A stretch of 7,114 nt of DNA from Thioalkalivibrio sp. (GCA_003550945.1 PULL01000046.1:1-7114), one strand, 5' to 3'. Positions 1 to 7,114 are shown, counted from the first letter of the stretch. The notes: generated by a model not told the origin, from the sequence alone. Translations and numbers: made by a program.

Positions 1-270
1 CAGGAGCGCCTGTAAGTCCTCGTTTTCGGGGTCGATAAAGTAGCCCAGGATGTGGATCTCTTTATCCCCTTCCAGGGCGGAAAGCTCGATGCCGGGGATG
101 ACCTCCAGGCCGAGCTTGCGGCCGGCCGCGAGAGCGGGCTGGAGGCCGCCGGTGGCGTCGTGGTCGGTAACGGCCACGGCCCCGAAGCCGGCCTCTTTGG
201 CGGCTTCGATTAGCGCTGCCGGAGAGAGCAGGCCGTCTGAGAAAGTGGTGTGCAGGTGCAAATCGGCCGG
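1..270 (-). other. PHP phosphoesterase domain fused to APS kinase (partial)
   Basis: This is the portion of the fusion gene encoding residues 180-269. It holds the N-terminal metal-binding motifs of the PHP fold in the expected order: HxH, SDG, TDHD, GIE and a later H in HILGY. The spacing fits the TrpH/YciV/CV1693-like subgroup better than the DNA polymerase or histidinol-phosphatase PHP domains. Later metal ligands, expected near the domain's C-terminus, lie beyond the window, so catalytic completeness cannot be judged. A PHP domain of this type normally needs about 270 residues, so the full fusion should be roughly 450 residues. Confidence 0.85.
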
Positions 271-807
271 GCCGGGATCGATATAGCCCTGCTGCTCGAG
301 GTAAGCGATGATCTTAGCGGCGCTTTCGGAGGCGCTTTCCCGGCCGGTCTTGAGCTCGATTTCAGGTGCTTCCGGGGGCTCGTAGGGATCTGAGATGCCG
401 GTAAAGTGGGCTATTTCCCCGCTGCGGGCCCGGGCGTAAAGGCCCTTGGCATCCCTTTTTTCGCAGAGCTCCAGGGGGGTGTTGACATAAATTTCGACGA
501 AGGAGCCGATCAGCCGGCGCGCTTCTTCGCGGGCCCGGCGGTAGGGAGAGATGAAGCAGCAAAGCGTGATGATGCCGTTCCTGGTTAGAAGGGCGGCCAC
601 GAAGCTGTTGCGGCGGATGTTTTCATCGCGATCGGCCCGGCTGAAGCCTAAGTCGCGGGCCAGGTGCTCCCGGACCACGTCGCCGTCCAGCCGTTCCACC
701 GGGAGCCCTTTTGCCAGAAGCCTTTTTTCCACTTCCAGGGCCACGGTGGTCTTGCCGGCGCCGCTCAAGCCCGTGAACCAGAGGGTAACCCCTTTTTGTG
801 GCTGCAT
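1..807 (-). CDS. cysC: APS kinase-PHP phosphoesterase fusion (CysC-PHP), C-terminus cut off by window edge
   Basis: The frame is open from the ATG at 807 to the window edge: 269 codons, no stop. Residues 1-175 are a complete APS kinase, which makes PAPS from APS and ATP in the cytoplasm. Visible motifs are the P-loop GLSGAGKTT (13-21), LDGD (40-43), DRDENIRR (59-66), FISPY (85-89), a KGLYARAR stretch and FTGISDPYE. After a short linker with no start or stop signal, residues 180-269 match the beginning of a PHP domain of the TrpH/YciV (COG0613) type: DLHLHTTFSDG (182-192), TDHD (214-217), GIELS (239-243) and HILGY (252-256). Putative metal ligands are H184, H186, D191, H216, E241 and H252. A characterised member of this group hydrolyses 3',5'-nucleotide bisphosphates; others degrade RNA. 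Given the kinase partner and the sulfotransferase gene just upstream, PAP phosphatase is the best inference. The ribosome site is AAGGGAG, 6 bases before the ATG. Kinase identity is near certain; PHP membership is very likely; PHP substrate is inferred. Confidence 0.93.
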   Translation of the reverse strand, partial: MQPQKGVTLWFTGLSGAGKTTVALEVEKRLLAKGLPVERLDGDVVREHLARDLGFSRADRDENIRRNSFVAALLTRNGIITLCCFISPYRRAREEARRLIGSFVEIYVNTPLELCEKRDAKGLYARARSGEIAHFTGISDPYEPPEAPEIELKTGRESASESAAKIIAYLEQQGYIDPGPADLHLHTTFSDGLLSPAALIEAAKEAGFGAVAVTDHDATGGLQPALAAGRKLGLEVIPGIELSALEGDKEIHILGYFIDPENEDLQALL

Positions 808-876
808 GGCAAGCTCCCTTCCCCGTCCCGATCAGGACTGCCTTGGCAAAACGGCAGGGTTAAAAATGAAGAAGCG
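808..876. other. Short intergenic spacer with weak inverted repeats
   Basis: These 69 bases separate the sulfotransferase stop from the cysC-PHP start. They contain a five-base inverted repeat, CTGCC (838-842) with GGCAG (853-857), and a four-base one, GTCC (825-828) with GGAC (835-838). Neither is followed by a T-run on the minus strand, so this is not an intrinsic terminator. No convincing promoter is seen. The cysC ribosome site lies at 814-820. Read-through from the sulfotransferase gene is the simplest reading. Confidence 0.5.
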
Positions 877-1539
877 CTAGGACGGAAAATCGTACCCGAA
901 ATAATCCAGTTCAAAAGAGTATAAATCCTTGACAATGCTGATAGACTGGGCATCATAGTAATCTTTCAGGGGGATCTGGTCGTTGCGCATGCCTGTCTTC
1001 AGCCGGGGGACCTGGTCCGGCTCGAAGGGCACCTGCAGCCTTGTGCAGACCTCCCGGATGCCTTCCTGCAGGTTTTCGTAGCGGATAAAATAATCGAGGC
1101 AGACCCGGCCCTCGATCAGGTACTTGTCCCGGTCAATGACCCGGCCCCCGCTTTTAAGCCAGTTCCTGAAAGAGGCGACGTCGTCAGCCTGCAGCAGCCG
1201 GGGGTCGATCATTTCCTTCCTTATAATATAGTAGAAGTGGGACAGGAGTTTATCGAAGGGATTTCTGATCACGCAGAACTTAAAATAGTCCTCCCAGAGC
1301 TGATCGCCGAGCTGTTCCTTGATCTGCCGGGCCGGCATGTGGTTGTACCAGGCCGGATCTTTTTTGCCCCGGCCCCGGTAGCCGATGATCCCTTCTTTTC
1401 GGACCGATGCTTCCCGGGCGTGGCTGAACTGCCACTGGCCCCGGGGCAGGCAGTACTTCTCAAAGTAGCTCTCCACGCTGGTGCCGGCCGTTTTTAAGGT
1501 CTTGGTATAGATAAAGCGCTTGCGGTGACTGACGAGCAT
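877..1539 (-). CDS. PAPS-dependent sulfotransferase, family 2 (carbohydrate sulfotransferase-like)
   Basis: This 220-residue protein would move the sulfuryl group from PAPS to an acceptor, probably a sugar hydroxyl, releasing PAP. The 5'-phosphosulfate-binding loop is KTLKTAGTS (13-21), with K16 and T17 the likely phosphate contacts. The 3'-phosphate-binding motif is VIRNPFDKLLS (90-100), with R92 and S100. YNHMPA (65-70), DYFIRYENL (149-157) and the C-terminal DLYSFELDYFGYDF are typical of the Sulfotransfer_2 family (Pfam PF03567). It has no signal peptide or membrane segment, so it should act in the cytoplasm on a nucleotide-sugar-derived or lipid-linked intermediate before export. The start is 13 bases after the cysN stop; AGGTGG overlaps that stop and GGGAAG lies closer to the ATG, so translation is probably coupled to cysN. 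Its place between cysN and cysC is strong support for PAPS use. The acceptor is unknown; the upstream GDP-fucose genes make a fucosylated glycan a reasonable guess. Confidence 0.88.
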   Translation of the reverse strand: MLVSHRKRFIYTKTLKTAGTSVESYFEKYCLPRGQWQFSHAREASVRKEGIIGYRGRGKKDPAWYNHMPARQIKEQLGDQLWEDYFKFCVIRNPFDKLLSHFYYIIRKEMIDPRLLQADDVASFRNWLKSGGRVIDRDKYLIEGRVCLDYFIRYENLQEGIREVCTRLQVPFEPDQVPRLKTGMRNDQIPLKDYYDAQSISIVKDLYSFELDYFGYDFPS

Positions 1540-1552
1540 GTTTTCTTCCCAC

Positions 1553-3382
1553 CTACCAGGGTTTAAAGATAATCCCTTTTTTCTGCAGGTACTCCTTTAT
1601 GGTGGCTACCGTCTTGTCCTGGGAAAAAGTTTCGGGGATGTGGAGGTCGATGTCCACAGCGGTATTGACCTCTTCGCCCAGCCAGACGGTGGCGATTTTT
1701 TCATGGTTGACGCCCAGGCCGAGCTGCCTGACATCTTCACGGGTCAGCTCGATCACCGAGACAATTAAAATCAGCCCGGCATCGAGCATGATATTGGCCA
1801 CTTCGGCCAGGCGCCGGAAGTGCTCTTTTTTATCATTTTTTACAGAAGCCTTGATGTCGGCATCGATCCCGTAAAGCAGGTTGCCCATGCTGAAGAAGTA
1901 AACCGGCTTGCCTTCCTCGAAGAGCTTCTTTTCCAGGGCCTTGGCCACCTGCTTACGGTTGATCTCTTTTTTACCGGTCACCAGGACCAGGGTCGGTTTC
2001 TGGTTGTAGCGCTCGGCCCTTTCTTCTTCCTCGACGCAGCCCTTTTCCCACTTGATATTGCGCAGATGCACCTTTTCCCTGGTGGCCTGGTGGATATCTG
2101 CTAAGGCTTCCTCCACGATCCCCCCGCCTGCGATCTCGTAGTTGTCGACGATGACAAAGCGGCTGGTCTGGACCAGCACGTCGGGCGGGTCAAAGGCGAT
2201 ATCCCGGTCCAGTTTTAAAATACACTCGGCCACGTCATGTTTGTCCAAGTAATCTTTGCGGGTTACTGCGAGGCTAGAGGCATCGATGATCTTGACCACT
2301 TCTTCCAGGGTGGCCCCGATCCTGGCCGTGCCCAGCTTGAAGAGGTACTGCTTCTGCTTGCGGAAGGGTTCACGGCCCAGCCAGAAGATGTTGGCCCGGA
2401 TCCGGGAGGTAACCCCGGGTTTGAGCTGCCCGGCCAGGGTGGCGATCTCGCCCCGGGAAACGAAAACCTGCTCGGCAAGAGTAAAGCCGGCGGCGTAACC
2501 GGTGCTGAGGCTGTCTTTTTTACTTTCGTTAAAGGCCTCGATCGATTTAACCCGGCTCATTTTGCCGGAGGGATAGAAGATGACCCGGTCGCCTACTGTA
2601 AGGGTCCCGGCTTCGACGGTGCCGGCGATGATCCTGCGGTTGTCGCCGTCGCGGGTAAATTTATAAACACCCTGCACGGGCATCCGGAAAGGCTTGTCTT
2701 GGTCCGGTTTTTCGCCCTCAAAGGCGTCCAGTATTTCCAGCACGCTGGGTCCGCGGTACCAGGGCATTTTTTCAGAGAGGGCGGCGATGTTGTCGCCCTG
2801 CATACCGCTGACGGGGATAAAACAGGGGGGCTCGATTCCGATCTTTTCTAAAAAAACGCGGTATTCTTCCATGACGGTCTCAAAAACCGCCCGGCTGTAA
2901 TCGACCAGGTCCAGTTTGTTGATCAGAACGGCAACCTGCTTGATGCCCAAAAGAGAAAGCATGTAGCCGTGGCGGCGGGAATTTTCCTGGACCCCCTCGG
3001 TGGCATCGATGACCAAAAGGGCCGCTTCGGCCCGGGAGGCGCCGGTAACCATGTTTTTTAAAAATTCGATATGACCGGGAGCGTCGATGATGATATAGTT
3101 TCTTTGCTCCGTCTTGAAAAAACAGCGGGCCGAGTCGATGGTGATGCCCTGGGACTGCTCGTCCTTCAAGGCGTCGAGGAGAAAGGCATACTCGAAGGGC
3201 CTGGCGTTACGCCGGCAGAATTCCCGGACCAGTTCCAGCTTGCCCTCGGGCAGCGAGCCGGTGTCGGCCAGGAGGCGCCCGATAACGGTGCTCTTGCCGT
3301 GATCGACGTGCCCGACGATGGCAATATGCATATTTTCCCGGCCCTCGGCCAGGCGGTTTCCTTCCAAATTAACTGCCGTCAT
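1553..3382 (-). CDS. cysN: Sulfate adenylyltransferase subunit 1 (CysN GTPase) with degenerate C-terminal APS kinase-like domain
   Basis: CysN couples GTP hydrolysis to APS formation from ATP and sulfate by CysD. Of 609 residues, about 18-240 are an EF-Tu-like GTPase: GHVDHGKST (24-32), T81 in GITID, DAPGH (100-104), NKLD (155-158) and VSG (191-193). Beta-barrel domains follow to about 440, ending in the CysN-typical FVIVDNYEIAGGGIV (409-423). Residues 460-609 align with APS kinase but lack its catalytic motifs (separate entry). Start choice: AGGAGGT at 3387-3393, four bases from the ATG, clearly favours 3382 over the internal ATG at 3331 (residue 18), although this adds about 17 residues before the G domain. 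The gap to cysD is 9 bases and the ribosome site overlaps the cysD stop, so the two subunits are probably made by coupled translation. The family is certain. A CysN-CysC fusion is common in bacteria; a fused kinase domain this eroded is the odd part. Confidence 0.96.
   Translation of the reverse strand: MTAVNLEGNRLAEGRENMHIAIVGHVDHGKSTVIGRLLADTGSLPEGKLELVREFCRRNARPFEYAFLLDALKDEQSQGITIDSARCFFKTEQRNYIIIDAPGHIEFLKNMVTGASRAEAALLVIDATEGVQENSRRHGYMLSLLGIKQVAVLINKLDLVDYSRAVFETVMEEYRVFLEKIGIEPPCFIPVSGMQGDNIAALSEKMPWYRGPSVLEILDAFEGEKPDQDKPFRMPVQGVYKFTRDGDNRRIIAGTVEAGTLTVGDRVIFYPSGKMSRVKSIEAFNESKKDSLSTGYAAGFTLAEQVFVSRGEIATLAGQLKPGVTSRIRANIFWLGREPFRKQKQYLFKLGTARIGATLEEVVKIIDASSLAVTRKDYLDKHDVAECILKLDRDIAFDPPDVLVQTSRFVIVDNYEIAGGGIVEEALADIHQATREKVHLRNIKWEKGCVEEEERAERYNQKPTLVLVTGKKEINRKQVAKALEKKLFEEGKPVYFFSMGNLLYGIDADIKASVKNDKKEHFRRLAEVANIMLDAGLILIVSVIELTREDVRQLGLGVNHEKIATVWLGEEVNTAVDIDLHIPETFSQDKTVATIKEYLQKKGIIFKPW
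1556..2005 (-). other. Pseudo-APS-kinase domain at the C-terminus of CysN
   Basis: Residues 460-609 of CysN follow the APS kinase pattern strand by strand. TLVLVTG (464-470) matches TLWFTG of the intact kinase in this window; KALEKKLFEEGKPV (481-494) matches the helix after the P-loop; FRRLAEVANIMLDAGLILIVSVI (522-544) matches the NIRR...ISPY segment. The catalytic parts are gone: the P-loop GLSGAGKTT is replaced by GKKEINRKQ (470-478), DGD by SMG (498-500), and ISPY by IELT (544-547). The KGLYARAR and FTGISDPYE segments are not recognisable. It should not bind ATP in the usual way, so a structural or regulatory role is inferred. The frame is intact and the gene is not otherwise damaged. Confidence 0.8.
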
Positions 3383-3386
3383 CTTG

Positions 3387-3393
3387 ACCTCCT
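3387..3393 (-). promoter_or_regulatory. Ribosome binding site of cysN, overlapping the cysD stop
   Basis: On the minus strand AGGAGGT stands four bases before the cysN ATG and shares two bases with the TAG stop of cysD. It fixes the cysN start and suggests that ribosomes finishing CysD re-initiate on CysN, which would keep the two subunits in balance. Confidence 0.85.
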
Positions 3394-4273
3394 ACATGTA
3401 GCCATCTACCCGCAGGGTTTCCAGGCCCCCGCCGTCTTCCTTATCCTGTTCGCGGCCGGAACGTTCGGCAATCTTGGAAAACTGGCCGGTTTTAAGTTCC
3501 TCCACGATTTCTGCCACATTTTTAGCCGTCGATTCCACGGGCCTGGTGCAGGGCGCACAGCCCAGGGAACGGTACCTGGTGCCCTCCCCCTGGTTATAGT
3601 AGAGAGAGACGGTGGGGATCTTTTCCCTGCTGATGTATTCCCAGATATCGAGCTCGGTCCAGTCCAGCAGGGGGTGGATGCGGACGTGGGTGCCCGGGGA
3701 AAAATCAGTTTTATACTGGTTCCAGAATTCAGGCGGCTGGTCGGCCAAATCCCAGTTGCTCTTTTTGCCGCGGGGCGAAAAGTACCTTTCCTTGGAGCGG
3801 GTCCCTTCCTCATCCGATCTGACCCCCACGATAACGCCGCTGTAGGGCTCGCGGTTGTGATCGAGTTCGTACTTGCCGGTATCATGGTTCAGGCGGTAGC
3901 GGGGCCAGTTCCCGCTCAAGGTATTGATCAGGGCCTCTGTTTTAAGCAGTTTGCAGCACTGCAGGCGGGTGCAGTTGCCGTCGGGAAAGGTCTGCTTTTC
4001 CTGGAGGGCCTTAAAGTTCTGCCCGTAGATCATATCCAGGCGCCACTTCAAGGCGAGCCTGTCCCGGTAGGCGATCATCTCCGCTATTTTAAAGCTGGTA
4101 TCGATATGGACCAGGGGGATGGGGACGTGGCCGAAAAAAGACTTGCGGGCCAGCCAGAGCATAACGGTGCTGTCCTTGCCGACGGACCAGAGCATGCAGA
4201 GGCTCTTGAACTCGCTGTAGGCCTCGCGCAGAATGTGGATGCTTTTGTTTTCCAGCCTGGTCAGGTGGTCCAT
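3392..4273 (-). CDS. cysD: Sulfate adenylyltransferase subunit 2 (CysD)
   Basis: CysD is the catalytic ATP sulfurylase subunit, joining sulfate to ATP to form APS and pyrophosphate with CysN. At 293 residues it is close to the usual 300. The PP-loop SVGKDST (30-36) binds ATP. HIDTSFK (56-62), GVRSDEEGTRSKER (150-163), LLDWTELDIWEYI (202-214) and RYRSLGCAPCTRPVES (233-248) are classic for the family, and the end GLETLRVDGYM resembles the usual ...KKRQGY ending. Unusually, C106-C107 stand before KLLKTEAL where E. coli CysD has His-Thr before DIMKTEGL. With C239 and C242 this gives a CC...CxxC set as in iron-sulfur APS reductases. No cysteine follows C242, so the reductase's catalytic C-terminal cysteine is absent. 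About 20 residues (123-145) look inserted relative to E. coli CysD. An AGGAG ribosome site lies 9 bases upstream of the ATG, and the gap to the permease gene is 26 bases. Confidence 0.95.
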   Translation of the reverse strand: MDHLTRLENKSIHILREAYSEFKSLCMLWSVGKDSTVMLWLARKSFFGHVPIPLVHIDTSFKIAEMIAYRDRLALKWRLDMIYGQNFKALQEKQTFPDGNCTRLQCCKLLKTEALINTLSGNWPRYRLNHDTGKYELDHNREPYSGVIVGVRSDEEGTRSKERYFSPRGKKSNWDLADQPPEFWNQYKTDFSPGTHVRIHPLLDWTELDIWEYISREKIPTVSLYYNQGEGTRYRSLGCAPCTRPVESTAKNVAEIVEELKTGQFSKIAERSGREQDKEDGGGLETLRVDGYM

Positions 4274-4299
4274 ATTTTTTCTCTCCTAGGTAAAGTATT

Positions 4300-5328
4300 T
4301 TATAACAAACCGGCCCAGCCGGCAAGAGCCATCAGGCCCAAAGCGGTAAAAAAAGCGAGGACCGGGGCGGCCAGCCAGGTCGCTAGGAGCCTGGTGATGG
4401 TCTTCCTGGAGGCAATATCTTTAGGGCCCCCTTTTAAGAGGCTCAGGGCAATGATGGCAAAGGTATTCATCTGGACTAAGGAGGCCGGTATGCCCCTGGT
4501 CGTGGAAGCCACAAGCAGCAGGCTGGCGGTAATAAAAGCAATTAAGGCCGCCCCCTGGGGCCCGATAGCGATGATATCTTTGCCGGTAGTCTGCAAGACC
4601 CGGCCGCCCAGCACCGAGCTGCCGATGCCGAACCAGGGTGCTACCAAAAGGACGCTGAGGAGGGGGACAAATAAGCTGCCGGCCCCGGCCCCCAGGTTCA
4701 GCTCGTTAACCATCATCGAAGCGATGGGCCCGGCGGCGTTAGCCACGTTGTTGGAACCGATCGAAAAAGCGACGTAACAGGAACAGGCCAGGGTGATCAG
4801 GGCCCAGAGGGACCTCTGCCGGACGGTATTAAAACCCTGCCGGCCGCTGTTGCGCTTGATTTTGAGCAGGACCCGGCCGGCAACATAGGTAACGATGAAA
4901 CTGAGCAGGGGCAGGATGAACCAGGTCGGGATGATTTCTAAAAACAGCTTGCCCGTCTGCAGTTTCTCCAGGTAAAGGGCGCAGCCGGTTAAAGCAAACA
5001 CGGTGGACTGGCTGGTGGACTGGGGCACCTTGAGGATGGTGGCAAATAATATGGAGAGGGCCGAGGCCAGTAAAATTATGGAAACCAAAAGGGTGGTCAT
5101 TGCTTCCGCCGGCAATATGGCCCCGCCGATGGTCTGCACCACCTTGCTGCCGGCTAACAGGGCGCCCAGCATGACGAAGGCCCCGAACAGGGCCGGGATG
5201 TAGTCCTTTTTAATCAAATCGGCCCCGTAGAGGGCCGAAAAGGAGGGCGCGGTGCCGCTGCCGCCCATGTTAAAGGCCAGGAAAAAGGCGATAATGATCG
5301 GTATCAGGTAGATGTATTCACTGCTCAT
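4300..5328 (-). CDS. cysP: CysP-like sulfate permease of the PiT (inorganic phosphate transporter) family
   Basis: This 342-residue integral membrane protein has about ten hydrophobic segments and the two inverted repeats of the PiT family. The N-terminal signature, normally NGANDVANA-like, is NMGGSGTAPSF (20-30). The C-terminal one is SIGSNNVANAAGPIASM (189-205). Secondary repeat motifs are VPQSTSQST (101-109) and GIPASLVQMNT (279-289). The aspartate of the GANDxANA signature, typical of phosphate carriers, is absent from both halves: the first reads GGSG and the second SNNVANA. From memory, Bacillus subtilis CysP, a PiT-family sulfate permease, shows the same pattern (MNIGASG and GMNNVANA). 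With cysD immediately downstream, sulfate uptake is the best assignment; phosphate or another oxyanion such as molybdate cannot be excluded from sequence alone. AAGGAG stands 8 bases before the ATG and is the most clearly placed fresh ribosome site after the gmd-fcl pair. Confidence 0.87.
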   Translation of the reverse strand: MSSEYIYLIPIIIAFFLAFNMGGSGTAPSFSALYGADLIKKDYIPALFGAFVMLGALLAGSKVVQTIGGAILPAEAMTTLLVSIILLASALSILFATILKVPQSTSQSTVFALTGCALYLEKLQTGKLFLEIIPTWFILPLLSFIVTYVAGRVLLKIKRNSGRQGFNTVRQRSLWALITLACSCYVAFSIGSNNVANAAGPIASMMVNELNLGAGAGSLFVPLLSVLLVAPWFGIGSSVLGGRVLQTTGKDIIAIGPQGAALIAFITASLLLVASTTRGIPASLVQMNTFAIIALSLLKGGPKDIASRKTITRLLATWLAAPVLAFFTALGLMALAGWAGLL

Positions 5329-5402
5329 GGGCTTGTCTCCTTCGTTTTTTTCTCCTGGGGGCCCGATCTGCTTTCAGGCCCCGCCGGAGCCGTTGATGGT
5401 CT
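5329..5402. other. Spacer between fcl and the sulfate genes, with a GC-rich inverted repeat
   Basis: At 74 bases this is the widest gap in the window and the join between the fucose and sulfate modules. GGGGCC (5358-5363) and GGCCCC (5377-5382) can pair around a 13-base loop. In the direction of transcription the hairpin is followed by CAGGAGAAAAAAA, with no T-run, so it is not a standard terminator. It may slow or protect RNA, or mark an internal boundary. No -10/-35 promoter pair is convincing here. The ribosome site for the permease lies at 5337-5342. Confidence 0.5.
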
Positions 5403-6300
5403 TTACAGGTTGGGGTAGCGTTTTTTGAACCACCGGTAGGTGTGCTCGATACCCCGGTAAAGATCGTAGTGCGGCTCCCAGCCCAGGGCCCTGATCCGGC
5501 TGATGTCGAGCAGCTTGCGGGGGGTTCCGTCGGGCCTGGTGGGGTCCAGTTCGATTTTGCCCTCGAAGCCGACCACGGTTTTGACCATTTCGGCCAGCTC
5601 CAGGATGGTGACCTCTTTTCCGGTGCCCACGTTAATGATCTCGCTGTCGTTATAGTGAAGCATCAGGAACAGGCAGGCGCCAGCCAGGTCGTCGACGTGC
5701 AAAAACTCCCGGCGCGGCGTCCCGCTGCCCCAGATTTCGACCCGCCTGCGGCCGGCAATCTTGGCCTCGTGGAACTTGCGGATCAGGGCGGGCAGGACGT
5801 GGGAGCTCTCCAGGTCGAAGTTGTCGCCGGGCCCGTAGAGGTTGGTAGGCATGATTGAAATAAAGCGGGTCCCGTGCTGGCGGTTATAGGACTGGCACAT
5901 GGTGATCCCGGCGATCTTGGCCACGGCGTAGGGCGCGTTGGTGGGCTCCAGGGGGCCGCTTAAGAGGTGCTCTTCCTGCATGGGCTGGGGGGCGTGGCGG
6001 GGATAGATGCAGGAACTGCCCAAAAAAAGCAGCTTCCCGACCCCCTTGAGGAAGGCCTGGTGGATGACATTGGTCTCGATGACCAGGTTGTCGTAAATAA
6101 AGTCGGCCGGGTAGGTGCTGTTGGCCATTATACCGCCCACCCTGGCGGCGGCCAGGAAAACGCAGTCCGGCCGTTCCCGCTCGAAAAAGCGGGCCGTTTG
6201 GCGCTGGTCCCGCAGGTCCAGCTGCCGGCTGGTGCGGGTAACCAGGTTGCTGTAGCCTTCCTGTTCCAGCCGGCGCTTGATGGCCGAGCCGACCAGGCCC

Positions 6301-7114
<814 letters not shown>

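Noticed and set aside
838..857. Hairpin after the sulfotransferase gene as an intrinsic terminator
   Set aside because: The stem is only five base pairs and no T-run follows on the minus strand.
551..880. Plus-strand open frame opposite the APS kinase domain
   Set aside because: Low-complexity Ser/Arg/Pro-rich translation typical of a shadow frame; the opposite strand encodes a motif-perfect APS kinase.
2237..2851. A 204-codon plus-strand open frame within cysN
   Set aside because: It is antisense to the conserved GTPase and barrel domains of CysN and shows no family resemblance.
3392..4273. CysD reinterpreted as an APS/PAPS reductase because of its CC...CxxC cysteines
   Set aside because: The DEE...KER motif, the CysD-type C-terminus and the adjacent cysN mark it as ATP sulfurylase, and the catalytic cysteine of reductases after the CxxC is absent.
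3071..4777. A 568-codon open frame on the plus strand, spanning parts of cysN, cysD and the permease gene
   Set aside because: It lies antisense to three certain genes, has no recognisable domain, and crosses their boundaries. Long antisense frames are expected in GC-rich coding DNA where minus-strand codons rarely produce plus-strand stops.
877..5328. A dissimilatory sulfate reduction locus
   Set aside because: Sulfate reducers use the single-chain Sat with Apr and Dsr proteins. Here there is CysDN, APS kinase and a sulfotransferase, which points to sulfonation.

Overview
The window is a tightly packed, single-direction gene block. Every supported gene lies on the minus strand, so in transcription order it reads from base 7114 down to base 1. 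The order is: 3' part of gmd (GDP-mannose 4,6-dehydratase), fcl (GDP-L-fucose synthase), a CysP-like permease of the PiT family, cysD and cysN (the two ATP sulfurylase subunits), a family-2 type sulfotransferase, and a gene whose N-terminal half is APS kinase (CysC) and whose C-terminal half is a PHP-superfamily phosphoesterase, cut off by the window edge. No gap between genes exceeds 74 bases. Most genes have a good Shine-Dalgarno sequence and several start within 30 bases of the preceding stop, so the last five genes look like one operon, possibly continuous with gmd-fcl.

The genes read as a route from sulfate to a sulfated product. The permease would import sulfate and CysD/CysN would convert it to APS at the cost of GTP. 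The CysC domain would phosphorylate APS to PAPS, and the sulfotransferase would move the sulfuryl group to an acceptor and leave PAP (3'-phosphoadenosine 5'-phosphate). The PHP domain most resembles the TrpH/YciV (COG0613) group, one member of which is known to hydrolyse 3',5'-nucleotide bisphosphates such as PAP to AMP. If it acts on PAP here, donor synthesis and by-product removal sit in one polypeptide. No sulfite or PAPS reductase gene is visible, so the PAPS seems meant for sulfonation rather than cysteine synthesis. The adjacent GDP-fucose genes suggest, but do not prove, a fucose-containing surface glycan as the acceptor.

Three features stand out in the sulfate genes. (1) The APS kinase-PHP fusion is confirmed by an uninterrupted frame of 269 codons from base 807 to the window edge. 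(2) CysN carries a C-terminal domain that is recognisably APS kinase but has lost its P-loop and DGD motif; it is a pseudo-kinase beside a gene with an intact kinase. (3) CysD has a CC...CxxC cysteine set reminiscent of the iron-sulfur ligands of APS reductases, although it is not otherwise a reductase.

The host is probably a bacterium of moderately high GC. The strong AGGAGG-type ribosome sites and the Bacillus CysP-like permease point to a Firmicute, perhaps an anaerobic clostridial lineage. This is a weak inference from style and gene content; no rRNA or other lineage marker is present.
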